NCBI RefSeq assembly: GCF_006717145.1 | Contig: NZ_VFQF01000001.1 | Span: forward strand, 1-64,000 | Source: Humibacillus xanthopallidus | GTDB lineage: Bacteria; Actinomycetota; Actinomycetes; Actinomycetales; Dermatophilaceae | Reading direction: 5' to 3' | Length of the DNA: 64,000 nucleotides | Shown here: one piece after another, positions 1 to 13,313 of the stretch | How the letters are laid out: each line of letters starts with the position of its first letter | Numbering within the stretch: the first letter of the stretch is position 1 | Notes under the pieces: model-generated | Databases searched by the model: none | Told to the model about the DNA's origin: nothing | What the model saw: only the letters and a program-made list of their open reading frames with translations | Position numbers and translations under genes: made by a program

Positions 1-96
1 CCGTCCGTCGTCGCGCACGGCAGGGTGCGGGCGCTCGCCATGCGCCTCGAGGGGCTCGACGGCAGATGGGTCGTCACGGCCCTGACGATCGGCTGA
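1..96 (+). CDS. 3' end of Rv3235-like gene, left-arm copy, truncated by window start
   Basis: The last 31 codons match the end of the intact gene at 22282-22920 on the other strand. The first dozen bases differ slightly from that copy, as expected for a ragged contig end. Confidence 0.7.
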   Translation, partial: PSVVAHGRVRALAMRLEGLDGRWVVTALTIG

Positions 97-207
97 GTGG
101 CCGAGCGGGCCGAGCCACGACGTCCTGTGGCACCGATGCGCGGACGGCCGGCCCTCGCGGACACGCCCAGACGCCCAGACAGCGGCGCCGACACAGCCCG
201 GACAGGG

Positions 208-238
208 AAGGGTCCGTCCCCCAGGGGGACGGACCCTT
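208..238. terminator. Hairpin terminator, left-arm copy
   Basis: Inverted repeat AAGGGTCCGTCCCCC / GGGGGACGGACCCTT between converging genes; it mirrors 22140-22170. Confidence 0.7.
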
Positions 239-278
239 CTCGCGGTTCTCGTGCGGCAGGCGGGCTGCCGGCCGGCTC

Positions 279-3106
<2,828 letters not shown>

Positions 3107-3561
3107 CTGGTGATCTCACTCCCGACTCAACGTGTGGACCCGCCCGGTGGGTGGGCTCCATCGCCCGCGATGGGTCACGGGACCCGCCTAGGCTATCCGT
3201 CCACCTGACGGAACGACCAACGCACCGTCTCCTCCGCTGGTTCCGCACCAGCTGCTCCCCTGGTTCCGCACCAGCGACCAGGCCGTATGCCGTCCGCCCG
3301 GGTCCGTGGCCACGCCTGCGTCCGCGTCCCCGACCGGGTGAGCATCGGTGTGCCCCGATCCGGTCATTTCGCCGGTGGGCGGGCCACCCCGGGAATAACC
3401 TGAAAAGTCTCGGGGATCCAGCCGAACGAGCGGAGATCAGTCGCCATGATTGCCATCGTCGGCCCCAGCACCTGCGCCCGCACCAGCGCCCGCACCTGCT
3501 CGGACCGTTCAACGTCCTGCCGCGCAGCCGTCATCTCACCCCCTCCGTCAGGAGGTTCGAG

Positions 3562-6500
3562 ATGTCCCCTGACCCGCAGGCCCCCTCGGGCGCCTCACCA
3601 TTGCCGCCGGTGTGGTGGCGCTCATCAACTCGGGTGCCGCGGTCGCCGTGGCCCTGCCCTCCAGCTCCTCAGCGATCCCCCTGACCGCTGCCACCACCGC
3701 GGCATCGGGTGTCCGCAACGGCCACGTCCGCGGCGAAGACCTCCAAGGTCCCTTCCCTCGTGAACCAGCGAGCGGCAGAGGTGCGCGCGGCCACCGGCGG
3801 TGGGCACCGGCTCACCCCGGCCAAGCAGAAGTCGGTGAGCGACCTGCTACTGCGCGTCGACGGGGCCGGTGCGCTCGACCTCGAGATCCACGCCCTCGGC
3901 ACGCTCACCGGCAAGGAGCGGGCCGACCTTCGTCGGCTCGGCGTGAGCGTGCTCAACGCCTCGGACCAGTGGGTCAAGCCCGCAAAGCTCAAGGCGCTGC
4001 CCAATGCCGGGGTGCTCCGAACCCTCGTGCCGTATGACCGCGTCGACGCGGTCGCGGCGCTCGGCTGGGTGGCCGCCATCCGACCGACGGAGATCCTCCC
4101 CGCCGACGCGGGCAGCTTCCTCAGCGAGGGTGTCCCCCTGCATCGGGCCGACGACGCACAGGCGATCGGCATCGATGGTGGGGGCGTCGACGTCGGCGTC
4201 ATCTCCGACGGTGTCAGCGCGATCGCCGCTGCCCAGTCCCTCGGAGACCTGCCTGCCGGCGTCAACGTGCTCGATGCCGGCAGCGGCGACGAGGGAACGG
4301 CCATGCTCGAGATCGTCCACGACATGGCTCCCGGCGCCGGACTCCTCTTCCACGGCACCGGCGGCGGGGTCGCCGCCCACGTGTCGGCCCAGAACGACCT
4401 CGTGACGGCCGGCGCCGACATCGTCACCGAGGACATCCCGTTCGATGCCGAGCCCGCCTTCCAGAAGGGCCTCGCCGCCACGAACGGCGAGATCCTCGGC
4501 GCCGCGGGCGTGTGGGTCAGCTCGTCCTCGGGCAACCTCAACTCGACGCACGCACCGCGTGTCGTTGCGACGGGCACGGGCAATGGTCCTGACAACCAGG
4601 CGCCTACGGGCTGCGTGGTCGCACCGACGAACACGGTCGCCTTCAACGGGGCCGACACGACGTTCGACGTCAGCGTGAACCCCGGCGCGACGATCGGGGC
4701 GACGCTGCAGTGGAGCGAGCCGCGCGCGATCTTCCCGACCGCCGGCGCGGGCGGATTCACCAACCTCGACCTCTACATCCTCAACGCGGCAGCGACCAGC
4801 TGCCTCGCCACGAGCACCGCCGCCCAGGGTGGCGGCTCCGGCGACACGATCGAGCAGGCGTCCCTGGACCAACGGCGGCGCGAGCCCCGTCACGGTCAAG
4901 CTCGCCGTCAACAACAGCGGCAACAGCGGCGCCAAGGGCACCCCGACGCTCGACCTGCGCTGGCGCGGTGCCGGCGCGATCGACGCCACGGGCAGCGGAG
5001 GCTCGCTCAACCCCGACAGCAACTACACCGACTTCGCCACGTCGGCAGGCGCCGTGAACGGCGGCGCCGACCAGAACCCCACGACGACGCCCCTCGAGGG
5101 CTTACAGCGGGCAGGGGCCCGTCTCACTCGTGAGCACGACGGTGTGCTCGGCGTCCTACCCGTGCCCCGCGTCGGCCGCGCCCGGCGCGAACCAGAGCGT
5201 CCTCGGGGGCGGCGGCCGCACGGCCATCGCGCCGACGTATGCCGCGGCCGACGGCGTGTCGGTCAGTGGCGCCGGCGGCTTCGGGGCGGGCTCGTGCCCG
5301 GCGGCGACCCAGGGCGACTGTCGCTTCTTCGGCACCTCGGCGGCAACGCCGTCCTCTGCCGGTGTCGCAGCCCTCGTCCTCGACGCTTCGGGCGGCCCCG
5401 GATCGCTGACGCCCTCGGCGCTCACCGCCGTCATGACGGCCAACGCGACCGATCGTGGCACCCCCGGCACGGACAACGCCTTCGGAGCCGGCGTCCTCGA
5501 CGCCTTCTCGGCGGCGACGGGCCGAGCCGACCTGTCGGTGACGAAGAACTGCCTCCCGAACGGAGACGCACCGGCCGGTGTGCTCAATCCCTGCTCGATC
5601 ACGGTCACCAACTCAGGGCCGGCGATCGCCCGGGCCGTCACGCTGAGGGACGACATCCAGTCGACCACCGGCTTCACCGTCGCGACGTCGTCCACTGGCT
5701 GCACCGCCCCCGCAGGCACACAGTCGGGCAACGCTACGGCGACCTGCGCCTTGGGCGACCTCGGCGCCAACACGTCCATCACCATCGAGATCAGCGAGCG
5801 GTCGAACGAACCCCAGGACCTCGCCGACACCGCGAAGGTCTCGTCCGGGACGATCGACCCGAACCCCTCCAACAACTCGGCGAGTGACACGCTGCACGTC
5901 GTCGGGGCAGCGGAAGTGAGCATCGTCAAGACGGCGCCGGCGACGGCCACCGCCGGTGGGCAGATCACGTGGACGAGCACCGTCTCCAACGCCGGTCCGT
6001 CGACGGCGACCGGCGTCGTCGTGCGCGACGTGCTGCCCGCTGCCGTCACGGTCGTCTCCGTCACCGCCTCCACCGGGTCGTGCACCGCCGGTGTGCCGGG
6101 TAACTCGTCACAGCCGACGACCTGCTCCTTCGGCAACGTCGCCTCAGGCGCGTCCCCCACCATGACGGTCGTCGCCACCATCGATCCCGGCTTCACGGGC
6201 TCGATGCACAACGACGCCGTCGTCTCGTCGACCACCGCTGATCCGGACACGGGAAACAACTCCGCCACGGTCAGCACCACGGTCGCAGCGTCGGCAGACC
6301 TCAGTGTCACGATGGTGGACAGTCCTGACCCCGTGCTGGCCGGGCGTCCGCTGACCTACACGCTGACGGTACGCAACAACGGTCCGTCGACGGCCAAGGA
6401 CGTCAGCCTCGTCGACGTCCTGCCGGGCGCGGTCGACTTCACGTCGGTCGCGGTCACGTCGGGTTCGGGCACGTGCGTGCACGTGACCATTCCGATCGAC

Positions 6501-7067
6501 CCGCCGGAGCACCAGGTCGAGTGCCTCCTCGGCACGATCCTGCCGGGGGCCGGACCGACGACGGTCGTCATCCAGACGCTCGTCAAGCCGGCGACGCCGG
6601 CCGGTTCGATCAGCGACTCGGCTACGGTCGACTCCTCCACGAACGACCCGGTATCGAGCAATGACACCGCGTCGGCGACGACGTTGGTGAACACGAAGGC
6701 CGACCTCCGCATGGCACTGACGAGCGACAAGGACGTCTACAAGCCGTCCGCGACGATCGTCTACACGGCAACGGTGACGAACGTCGGACCGTCCGACGCC
6801 GCCGCGCCGACGGTCACGATCGCCCTGCCCGACATCAAGGCGGCCGTCTACGTCTTCGACACGGCCGGCTGCACCAAGGCCGGCCAGACGCTGACGTGCC
6901 CGCGGCCGACGTCGCTCGCGGCGGGTGGTACGTGGTCGTTCAACGTCCACCTGCTCGTCAAGGGCAACAAGGGAGTCGTGACGACGTCTGCGACGGTCGC
7001 CTCGGCCACTCTCGACGACGCCCCGGCGAACAACTCGATCACGCGCACGGTGAAGATCGGCAAGTAG
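3562..7067 (+). pseudogene. S8/S53-like protease with DUF11 repeats, frameshifted left-arm copy
   Basis: Mirror of the intact gene at 15315-18815. Extra bases near 3567, 3579 and 3713 scramble the first 50 codons and then restore the frame. Further extra bases near 4863 and 5103 break it again before the catalytic serine. The stretch from 5130 to the stop is intact. Confidence 0.85.
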
Positions 7068-7104
7068 CCCGAGAACCGTCCGGTGCTGCTCGCGCCGGAC
7101 CGAC

Positions 7105-7141
7105 CACTGCAGGTGTCCCGCCGAGCGGGGCACCTGCAGTG
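7105..7141. terminator. Bidirectional terminator, left-arm copy
   Basis: Mirror of 15241-15277: an 11-bp CACTGCAGGTG stem followed by an inner CCCGC/GCGGG stem. Confidence 0.7.
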
Positions 7142-7158
7142 CGTCACCGGCGACGGGG

Positions 7159-8385
7159 TCAGCCGTCAGTCAGGCCAGGGAGGTCGACCCGCCCCAGGCC
7201 GAGCCAGGACGCCATCGACTCGAGGTTCGTGACCAGGGCGGCCCGGGCCGCCGGGGGTGCCCCTGCCTCCCAGGTGATGCGGTGGCACCGGAGCACCCCG
7301 GCCGCGCGATCGGCCTTGAGGTCGCAGCGGGCGACGAGGTCCTCTCCGAAGAGGAAGGGCAGGACGTAGTAGCCGTGTACGCGCTTCTCGACCGGGGTGT
7401 AGATCTCGATGCGGTAGTGGAAGTCCCAGAGCGCGAGGATCCGGTCGCGTTGCCAGACGAGCGAGTCGAAGGGGCTGAGCAGCGCCTCGGCGTGCGCACG
7501 CCGGGGCAACCGTGCCTCGGCGTGCAGCCAGGCCGGCTTCCACCCGGGGACGGAGACCGGGACGAGCTCGCCGTCGGCGACGAGTCGGGCGATCGCCGGC
7601 CGGGCGTCCTCGCGCCTGATGCGGAAGTAGTCGGCGAGGCAGAGCTCGGTGCCGACGCCGTGCGCACGCGCCGCGATCCGCACCAGCTCGACGTGCCGCT
7701 CGGGGTCGGCCTCGGCGCCCGGCCGCTGGGTCCACGCCTCACGCAGCGGCGGGGGCGCGGTGGCCGGCAGGGCGGCATACCGCCGCTCGAACTGGGCGGT
7801 GCGCCCGGCCGAGCTGATGCGTCCGGCCCAGAAGAGGTACTCGAGCGCCTGTTTGACGTCGGACCAGTTCCAGCCCCAGTGGTCGGTGCGGCGCGGCTGG
7901 TCGTGCTCGAGGGCCGCCTCGACCTCGCGAGCGGTCATCGGCCCCCGAACCTCGACCTCTGCGCACACGAGGTCGACGTAGTCAGGGCGCTCCTCGAGGA
8001 TGCGGCGCATGCCGCCCCATGCCTTCTCGGCGGCGGCCCGCATCCTGAAGTCGAGCAACGGCCAGGTCGACGGCGGGATGAGGCTGGCCTCGTGGGCCCA
8101 GTACTCGACGAGGCGCCGGGGCGCCCGGTCGCGCGCGCGGTCGAGCAGAGCGGTGTCGTAGGGACCGAGCCGCGAGAAGAACGGGAGATAGTGGCTGCGG
8201 GTCAGCACGTTGACGCTGTCGATCTGCACGACCTGGACACGGTCGATGACGCGCTGGACCTGGCGCGCCGTCGCCGCGAAGGGAGCCGGACGGGGGTCGA
8301 GGAAGCCCTGGGCGGCGATGGCCACGCGCCGGGCCTGGGCGCGAGTGAGCGACCTCGTCGTCACGGGAGGGGCCACTCCCCTCAC
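7159..8385 (-). CDS. AlkX/YcaQ-like winged-helix glycosylase, left-arm copy
   Basis: Encodes the same 408 residues as 13997-15223; see that entry. It lies in the inner 4 kb of the palindrome, where the two arms agree in every coding base I compared. Confidence 0.8.
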   Translation of the reverse strand: MRGVAPPVTTRSLTRAQARRVAIAAQGFLDPRPAPFAATARQVQRVIDRVQVVQIDSVNVLTRSHYLPFFSRLGPYDTALLDRARDRAPRRLVEYWAHEASLIPPSTWPLLDFRMRAAAEKAWGGMRRILEERPDYVDLVCAEVEVRGPMTAREVEAALEHDQPRRTDHWGWNWSDVKQALEYLFWAGRISSAGRTAQFERRYAALPATAPPPLREAWTQRPGAEADPERHVELVRIAARAHGVGTELCLADYFRIRREDARPAIARLVADGELVPVSVPGWKPAWLHAEARLPRRAHAEALLSPFDSLVWQRDRILALWDFHYRIEIYTPVEKRVHGYYVLPFLFGEDLVARCDLKADRAAGVLRCHRITWEAGAPPAARAALVTNLESMASWLGLGRVDLPGLTDG

Positions 8386-9068
8386 TCGCCGGGGTCGATG
8401 AGCCGCTGCCGGACGGCATACATCGCCGCCTCCATGCGCGAGTGCATCTGCAGCTTGTCGAGGATGTTGCGGATGTGGTTGCGCACGGTGTTCTCGGAGA
8501 TGTAGAGCTCGGCGGCGATCTCGCGGTTGAGCCGGCCGCGGGCCACGAGCCGCAAGATGCCGAGCTCGCGCTCGGTGAGCCGCGGCAGCTCGAGACCGGG
8601 AGTCGGCGCGGGCAGGGTGTCACGCTGGCTGATCTGAGCGAACTCCAGGAGCAGCTTGGAGGCCATCATCGGGGAGAGCAGCGACTGGCCCTGGTGCACA
8701 CCGCGGATGCCGGCCGCGACCTCCTCCGGCGGAACGTCCTTGAGGAGGTAGCCGTTGGCGCCGGCCCGCACCGCCTCGAAGAGGTTGGCCTCGTCGTCCG
8801 AGCTCGTCAGCATGAGGATGCGCGCCGACGGCACGCGCTGCTTGATGACGCGGCAGGCGTCGATGCCGCCGCGCTTCGGCATGCTGACGTCCATGACGAT
8901 GACGTCGGGCAGCGTCTCCTCAGCCTGGTCGACCGCCTCGATGCCGTCGGCCGCCTCGCCCACCACCTCGATGCCGTCCTCCACCTCGAGCACGGTGAGC
9001 AGGCCCCGCCGGTAGAGGGCGTGGTCGTCGACGATGAGCACCCGGATGACCTCTGCGGTGACGTTCAC
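8382..9068 (-). CDS. NarL/FixJ-type response regulator, left-arm copy
   Basis: Encodes the same 228 residues as 13314-14000; see that entry. Confidence 0.85.
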   Translation of the reverse strand: MNVTAEVIRVLIVDDHALYRRGLLTVLEVEDGIEVVGEAADGIEAVDQAEETLPDVIVMDVSMPKRGGIDACRVIKQRVPSARILMLTSSDDEANLFEAVRAGANGYLLKDVPPEEVAAGIRGVHQGQSLLSPMMASKLLLEFAQISQRDTLPAPTPGLELPRLTERELGILRLVARGRLNREIAAELYISENTVRNHIRNILDKLQMHSRMEAAMYAVRQRLIDPGE

Positions 9069-9159
9069 GTCGTCATCCTGTCAGGCGGTGGCGACGGCGG
9101 GGCGTCGACCGGGCATTCCCGGTGACGCCCCGACGCCTCGCCGCACCGGCCGCAGGGGG

Positions 9160-9849
9160 TCAGCCCGTGGCGGCGACACTCCCGACAGCCTCGACAGGGG
9201 ACGGGGTGTGTCGGGAGTCGGCTCCGGATGCAGAGTCGGTCTCGAGGTGCAGGACGCCGTAGCTCCAGCCCCTGCGCCGGTAGACGACGCTCGGGCGGTC
9301 GGTGTCGGCGTCGTGGAACAGGAAGAAGTCGTGCCCGACGAGCTCCATCTGGTTGACCGCGTCCTCGAGCGACATCGGCGCCGCCGTGTGGACCTTCTCG
9401 CGGACCTCGATCGGGGAGTTGCCCAGGGCTCCGAAGCGGTCGAGGTCGTCGACCTCAGCCTCGGGCGTCGCCGTCGTCACAGGGGCTGCACCGTTGGTCG
9501 CAGCGTCGATGCGGGCGGTGGCCCGGGCCACCGACTCCGGCTGGCGCCGGCCGCGACTCACACGTTGCTTGTCGTGCACCCGCCTCAGTCGTTCCATGAG
9601 CTTGTCGACGGCCGCGTCGAGCGCGGCGAACTTGTCGTCCATGCACGCCTCGGCCCGGATGACGGGCCCCTTGGCGTGACAGGTGATCTCCACCTTCTCG
9701 GATCCGCGAGCAACCCGCTCGTGGGTGACGACGACGTCGATGCGATGGACCTTGGGAGCCAGCGCCGGCACCTTGGCCAGTCGCTCCTCCAGCAGCTCAC
9801 GGAATCGGTCGGGGATCTGGACATGGCGTCCAGTGACGACGATCTCCAC
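9160..9849 (-). CDS. hpf: Long-form ribosome hibernation factor, left-arm copy
   Basis: Encodes the same 229 residues as 12533-13222; see that entry. Confidence 0.85.
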   Translation of the reverse strand: MEIVVTGRHVQIPDRFRELLEERLAKVPALAPKVHRIDVVVTHERVARGSEKVEITCHAKGPVIRAEACMDDKFAALDAAVDKLMERLRRVHDKQRVSRGRRQPESVARATARIDAATNGAAPVTTATPEAEVDDLDRFGALGNSPIEVREKVHTAAPMSLEDAVNQMELVGHDFFLFHDADTDRPSVVYRRRGWSYGVLHLETDSASGADSRHTPSPVEAVGSVAATG

Positions 9850-10103
9850 GGTTCCTCCTTGTCGCGCGCGACTTCTTCGCGCGCATGTGGCGACGTGTTG
9901 ACCGGGCCGGCCTCAGCGAGGTCAGGCCCGCCGTTCGATCGGCACCACCCCTCTCCCGCTCCGTGCGTCCTGACCTCGAGCACGCCCGTCGATCGGGCTG
10001 CCGAGCCCTTCAGGACGGGGCCTTGACTCGACCCTACTTGGCCCGAGACGACCATGTGAAGCGTTGTGACGCCCGGACTGCACCATCACAGCGGACTCAT
10101 GGG

Positions 10104-10811
10104 TCACACCTTCTCGTGACGCTGCGTGGCCGCGAGCGACGCGCCGACGACCTGCACGGCGCCGGCTCGGCGCAGCGCCCGAGCGGCCTCGGCGAGGGTG
10201 GCGCCCGTGGTGACGACATCGTCGACGACCATGACATATCGGTCGCGAATCACGTTGTGCCACATGGGGTTGACCGCCATGGCGCCGGCGAGGTTGCGGC
10301 GTCGTTCGGCGATGTTGAGTCCGGACTGGTCTGCGACCCGCCGCACCTGACGCAGCGCCGGGACCACGCGCAGCCGGGAATGTCTCGGCTGCCGCCCGAC
10401 CCAGGTGGCGAGGTCGAGCAGAGGCGCGTCACCGCGACGCCGCTGCGCCCCCGCCGACGAGGGCGCCGGCACGACGACGACCGGCCGCTCGCCCCAGCCG
10501 GCCGCGTCGAGGGCCGCCTGGACAGAGCGGTCGAGCAGGGGTCCGAGCACGGCCACGAGGTCGCGGCGATCCGCGTCCTTCCACGCCGACACGGCTGCCC
10601 TCACCGGGTCGGCGTAGGCCACGACGGCGTGGGTCGGGGGCATCGACGGCGGCAGCGGCCGAGGACGCACGGGCACCGGGTCCGGTCCGAGCTCGAGCCG
10701 CTGCAAGGCGAGGTCGCAGCGCGCGCACCACCGGGTGCCGGGGCGGTGGCACGCGGCGCACTCGGTGGGCAGCACGAGGTCGACGAGTCGAGAGGCGAGG
10801 GGCTGGAGCAT
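10104..10811 (-). CDS. ComF-like phosphoribosyltransferase, left-arm copy
   Basis: Encodes the same 235 residues as 11571-12278; see that entry. Confidence 0.85.
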   Translation of the reverse strand: MLQPLASRLVDLVLPTECAACHRPGTRWCARCDLALQRLELGPDPVPVRPRPLPPSMPPTHAVVAYADPVRAAVSAWKDADRRDLVAVLGPLLDRSVQAALDAAGWGERPVVVVPAPSSAGAQRRRGDAPLLDLATWVGRQPRHSRLRVVPALRQVRRVADQSGLNIAERRRNLAGAMAVNPMWHNVIRDRYVMVVDDVVTTGATLAEAARALRRAGAVQVVGASLAATQRHEKV

Positions 10812-10984
10812 CCCCGGAGTCGACCATTCGGACCGAGGTCCCCGCCCCTATGTGGATTCCGCTGTGGACGACGACAGCCCGAGCCGCTGCCCCATCCGGG
10901 AGGTGTGGACGAGCCACGACGGTCGGCTCGCGCCCTCGTCCCCTCCCCTGCGACACACCGAGCAGTCGTCAACACCACGAGGTA

Positions 10985-11217
10985 TGTCGCGGCGCCGGGC
11001 ACGGGTGGGTCCGGTCGACTCGCCGTCGTGCGGCCGTGGCTGCGCATGCGTCGAGGCCCATGCCGACCGTGCCCACCCAGGCCGAACCGCTCGGCCGACG
11101 GCCGCAGCCGGTTCGGCCCTGCTGGGCACGGTCGGCAATGGGCCTCGACGCATGCGCCGCCACGGCCGCACGACGGCCGAGCGAGCCGGACCGCACCCGT
11201 GCCCGCGCCGCGACCAT
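10985..11217. repeat. Palindrome axis: imperfect 233-bp inverted repeat
   Basis: The halves 10985-11100 and 11102-11217 are reverse complements with several mismatches and indels, far noisier than the arms beyond them. Paired coordinates sum to about 22,203 here and 22,382 outside, so the left arm lacks 179 bp that the right arm keeps at 11218-11396. The edges of the missing piece are similar: GTGCCCGCGCCGCGAC near 11200 and GTGACCGGGGGCGCGG near 11380. This would allow a microhomology deletion or a consensus error. Confidence 0.8.
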
Positions 11218-11396
11218 CACGACCGCGGGCCCACGGGGGATCGTCATCACGTCGGACGACGGCTGGGCCTGGACCGGGCGGGGTCCGCATGGCGGCAGGT
11301 CGTGCGGGCCACCGACGTCCTCGTCCCTGCCCGTGACTGCTCCCTCACCACCTGGGCGGCCGGCCGGGCCCCGGTGTCGTGACCGGGGGCGCGGCA
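11102..11396 (+). other. Possible damaged 3' end of an upstream gene (lpqB?)
   Basis: No clean gene is visible. Two overlapping frames each carry a protein-like piece, TSDDGWAWTGRG and then SAWRQVVRATDVLVPA. A single indel near 11275 would join them into an ending that resembles the last propeller strand of an actinobacterial LpqB. The known order mtrA-mtrB-lpqB-comF-hpf-secA makes lpqB the expected gene here. This is inference; the stretch sits beside the palindrome axis and its bases may be unreliable. Confidence 0.3.
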
Positions 11397-11570
11397 TACC
11401 CTCGTGGTGTTGACGACTGCTCGGTGGGTCGCAGGGGAGGGGACGAGGGCGCGAGCCGACCGTCGTGGCTCGTCCACACCTCCCGGATGGGGCAGCGGCT
11501 CGGGCTGTCGTCGTCCACAGCGGAATCCACATAGGGGCGGGGACCTCGGTCCGAATGGTCGACTCCGGGG

Positions 11571-12278
11571 ATGCTCCAGCCCCTCGCCTCTCGACTCGTC
11601 GACCTCGTGCTGCCCACCGAGTGCGCCGCGTGCCACCGCCCCGGCACCCGGTGGTGCGCGCGCTGCGACCTCGCCTTGCAGCGGCTCGAGCTCGGACCGG
11701 ACCCGGTGCCCGTGCGTCCTCGGCCGCTGCCGCCGTCGATGCCCCCGACCCACGCCGTCGTGGCCTACGCCGACCCGGTGAGGGCAGCCGTGTCGGCGTG
11801 GAAGGACGCGGATCGCCGCGACCTCGTGGCCGTGCTCGGACCCCTGCTCGACCGCTCTGTCCAGGCGGCCCTCGACGCGGCCGGCTGGGGCGAGCGGCCG
11901 GTCGTCGTCGTGCCGGCGCCCTCGTCGGCGGGGGCGCAGCGGCGTCGCGGTGACGCGCCTCTGCTCGACCTCGCCACCTGGGTCGGGCGGCAGCCGAGAC
12001 ATTCCCGGCTGCGCGTGGTCCCGGCGCTGCGTCAGGTGCGGCGGGTCGCAGACCAGTCCGGACTCAACATCGCCGAACGACGCCGCAACCTCGCCGGCGC
12101 CATGGCGGTCAACCCCATGTGGCACAACGTGATTCGCGACCGATATGTCATGGTCGTCGACGATGTCGTCACCACGGGCGCCACCCTCGCCGAGGCCGCT
12201 CGGGCGCTGCGCCGAGCCGGCGCCGTGCAGGTCGTCGGCGCGTCGCTCGCGGCCACGCAGCGTCACGAGAAGGTGTGA
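11571..12278 (+). CDS. ComF family phosphoribosyltransferase-like protein
   Basis: 235 residues. An N-terminal CxxC-x7-CxxC zinc-ribbon-like cluster (Cys18, 21, 29, 32) precedes a type I phosphoribosyltransferase fold, with the PRPP-binding motif VVDDVVTTGAT at about residues 195-205. ComF proteins act in DNA uptake in competent bacteria. In actinobacteria the gene sits between lpqB and hpf with an unproved role, so I name the family only. The gene upstream is lost at the palindrome axis. hpf follows after 254 bp in which I see no convincing terminator or promoter. Confidence 0.88.
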   Translation: MLQPLASRLVDLVLPTECAACHRPGTRWCARCDLALQRLELGPDPVPVRPRPLPPSMPPTHAVVAYADPVRAAVSAWKDADRRDLVAVLGPLLDRSVQAALDAAGWGERPVVVVPAPSSAGAQRRRGDAPLLDLATWVGRQPRHSRLRVVPALRQVRRVADQSGLNIAERRRNLAGAMAVNPMWHNVIRDRYVMVVDDVVTTGATLAEAARALRRAGAVQVVGASLAATQRHEKV

Positions 12279-12532
12279 CCCATGAGTCCGCTGTGATGGT
12301 GCAGTCCGGGCGTCACAACGCTTCACATGGTCGTCTCGGGCCAAGTAGGGTCGAGTCAAGGCCCCGTCCTGAAGGGCTCGGCAGCCCGATCGACGGGCGT
12401 GCTCGAGGTCAGGACGCACGGAGCGGGAGAGGGGTGGTGCCGATCGAACGGCGGGCCTGACCTCGCTGAGGCCGGCCCGGTCAACACGTCGCCACATGCG
12501 CGCGAAGAAGTCGCGCGCGACAAGGAGGAACC

Positions 12533-13222
12533 GTGGAGATCGTCGTCACTGGACGCCATGTCCAGATCCCCGACCGATTCCGTGAGCTGCTGGAGGAGCG
12601 ACTGGCCAAGGTGCCGGCGCTGGCTCCCAAGGTCCATCGCATCGACGTCGTCGTCACCCACGAGCGGGTTGCTCGCGGATCCGAGAAGGTGGAGATCACC
12701 TGTCACGCCAAGGGGCCCGTCATCCGGGCCGAGGCGTGCATGGACGACAAGTTCGCCGCGCTCGACGCGGCCGTCGACAAGCTCATGGAACGACTGAGGC
12801 GGGTGCACGACAAGCAACGTGTGAGTCGCGGCCGGCGCCAGCCGGAGTCGGTGGCCCGGGCCACCGCCCGCATCGACGCTGCGACCAACGGTGCAGCCCC
12901 TGTGACGACGGCGACGCCCGAGGCTGAGGTCGACGACCTCGACCGCTTCGGAGCCCTGGGCAACTCCCCGATCGAGGTCCGCGAGAAGGTCCACACGGCG
13001 GCGCCGATGTCGCTCGAGGACGCGGTCAACCAGATGGAGCTCGTCGGGCACGACTTCTTCCTGTTCCACGACGCCGACACCGACCGCCCGAGCGTCGTCT
13101 ACCGGCGCAGGGGCTGGAGCTACGGCGTCCTGCACCTCGAGACCGACTCTGCATCCGGAGCCGACTCCCGACACACCCCGTCCCCTGTCGAGGCTGTCGG
13201 GAGTGTCGCCGCCACGGGCTGA
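12533..13222 (+). CDS. hpf: Ribosome hibernation promoting factor, long form
   Basis: 229 residues. The N-terminal half (about 1-100, starting MEIVVTGRHVQIPDRFRELL) is the S30AE domain that sits in the decoding centre of the small subunit. A variable linker follows, then the C-terminal dimerisation domain (about 165-225, with HDFFLFHDADT and YRRRGWSYGVLHL). Long HPF alone joins ribosomes into 100S dimers and protects them in stationary phase or stress. The start is GTG, chosen for the GGAGG placed four bases before it. Its place between the comF-like gene and the secA region matches other actinobacteria. Confidence 0.93.
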   Translation: MEIVVTGRHVQIPDRFRELLEERLAKVPALAPKVHRIDVVVTHERVARGSEKVEITCHAKGPVIRAEACMDDKFAALDAAVDKLMERLRRVHDKQRVSRGRRQPESVARATARIDAATNGAAPVTTATPEAEVDDLDRFGALGNSPIEVREKVHTAAPMSLEDAVNQMELVGHDFFLFHDADTDRPSVVYRRRGWSYGVLHLETDSASGADSRHTPSPVEAVGSVAATG

Positions 13223-13313
13223 CCCCCTGCGGCCGGTGCGGCGAGGCGTCGGGGCGTCACCGGGAATGCCCGGTCGACGCCCCGCCGTCGCCACCGCCTG
13301 ACAGGATGACGAC

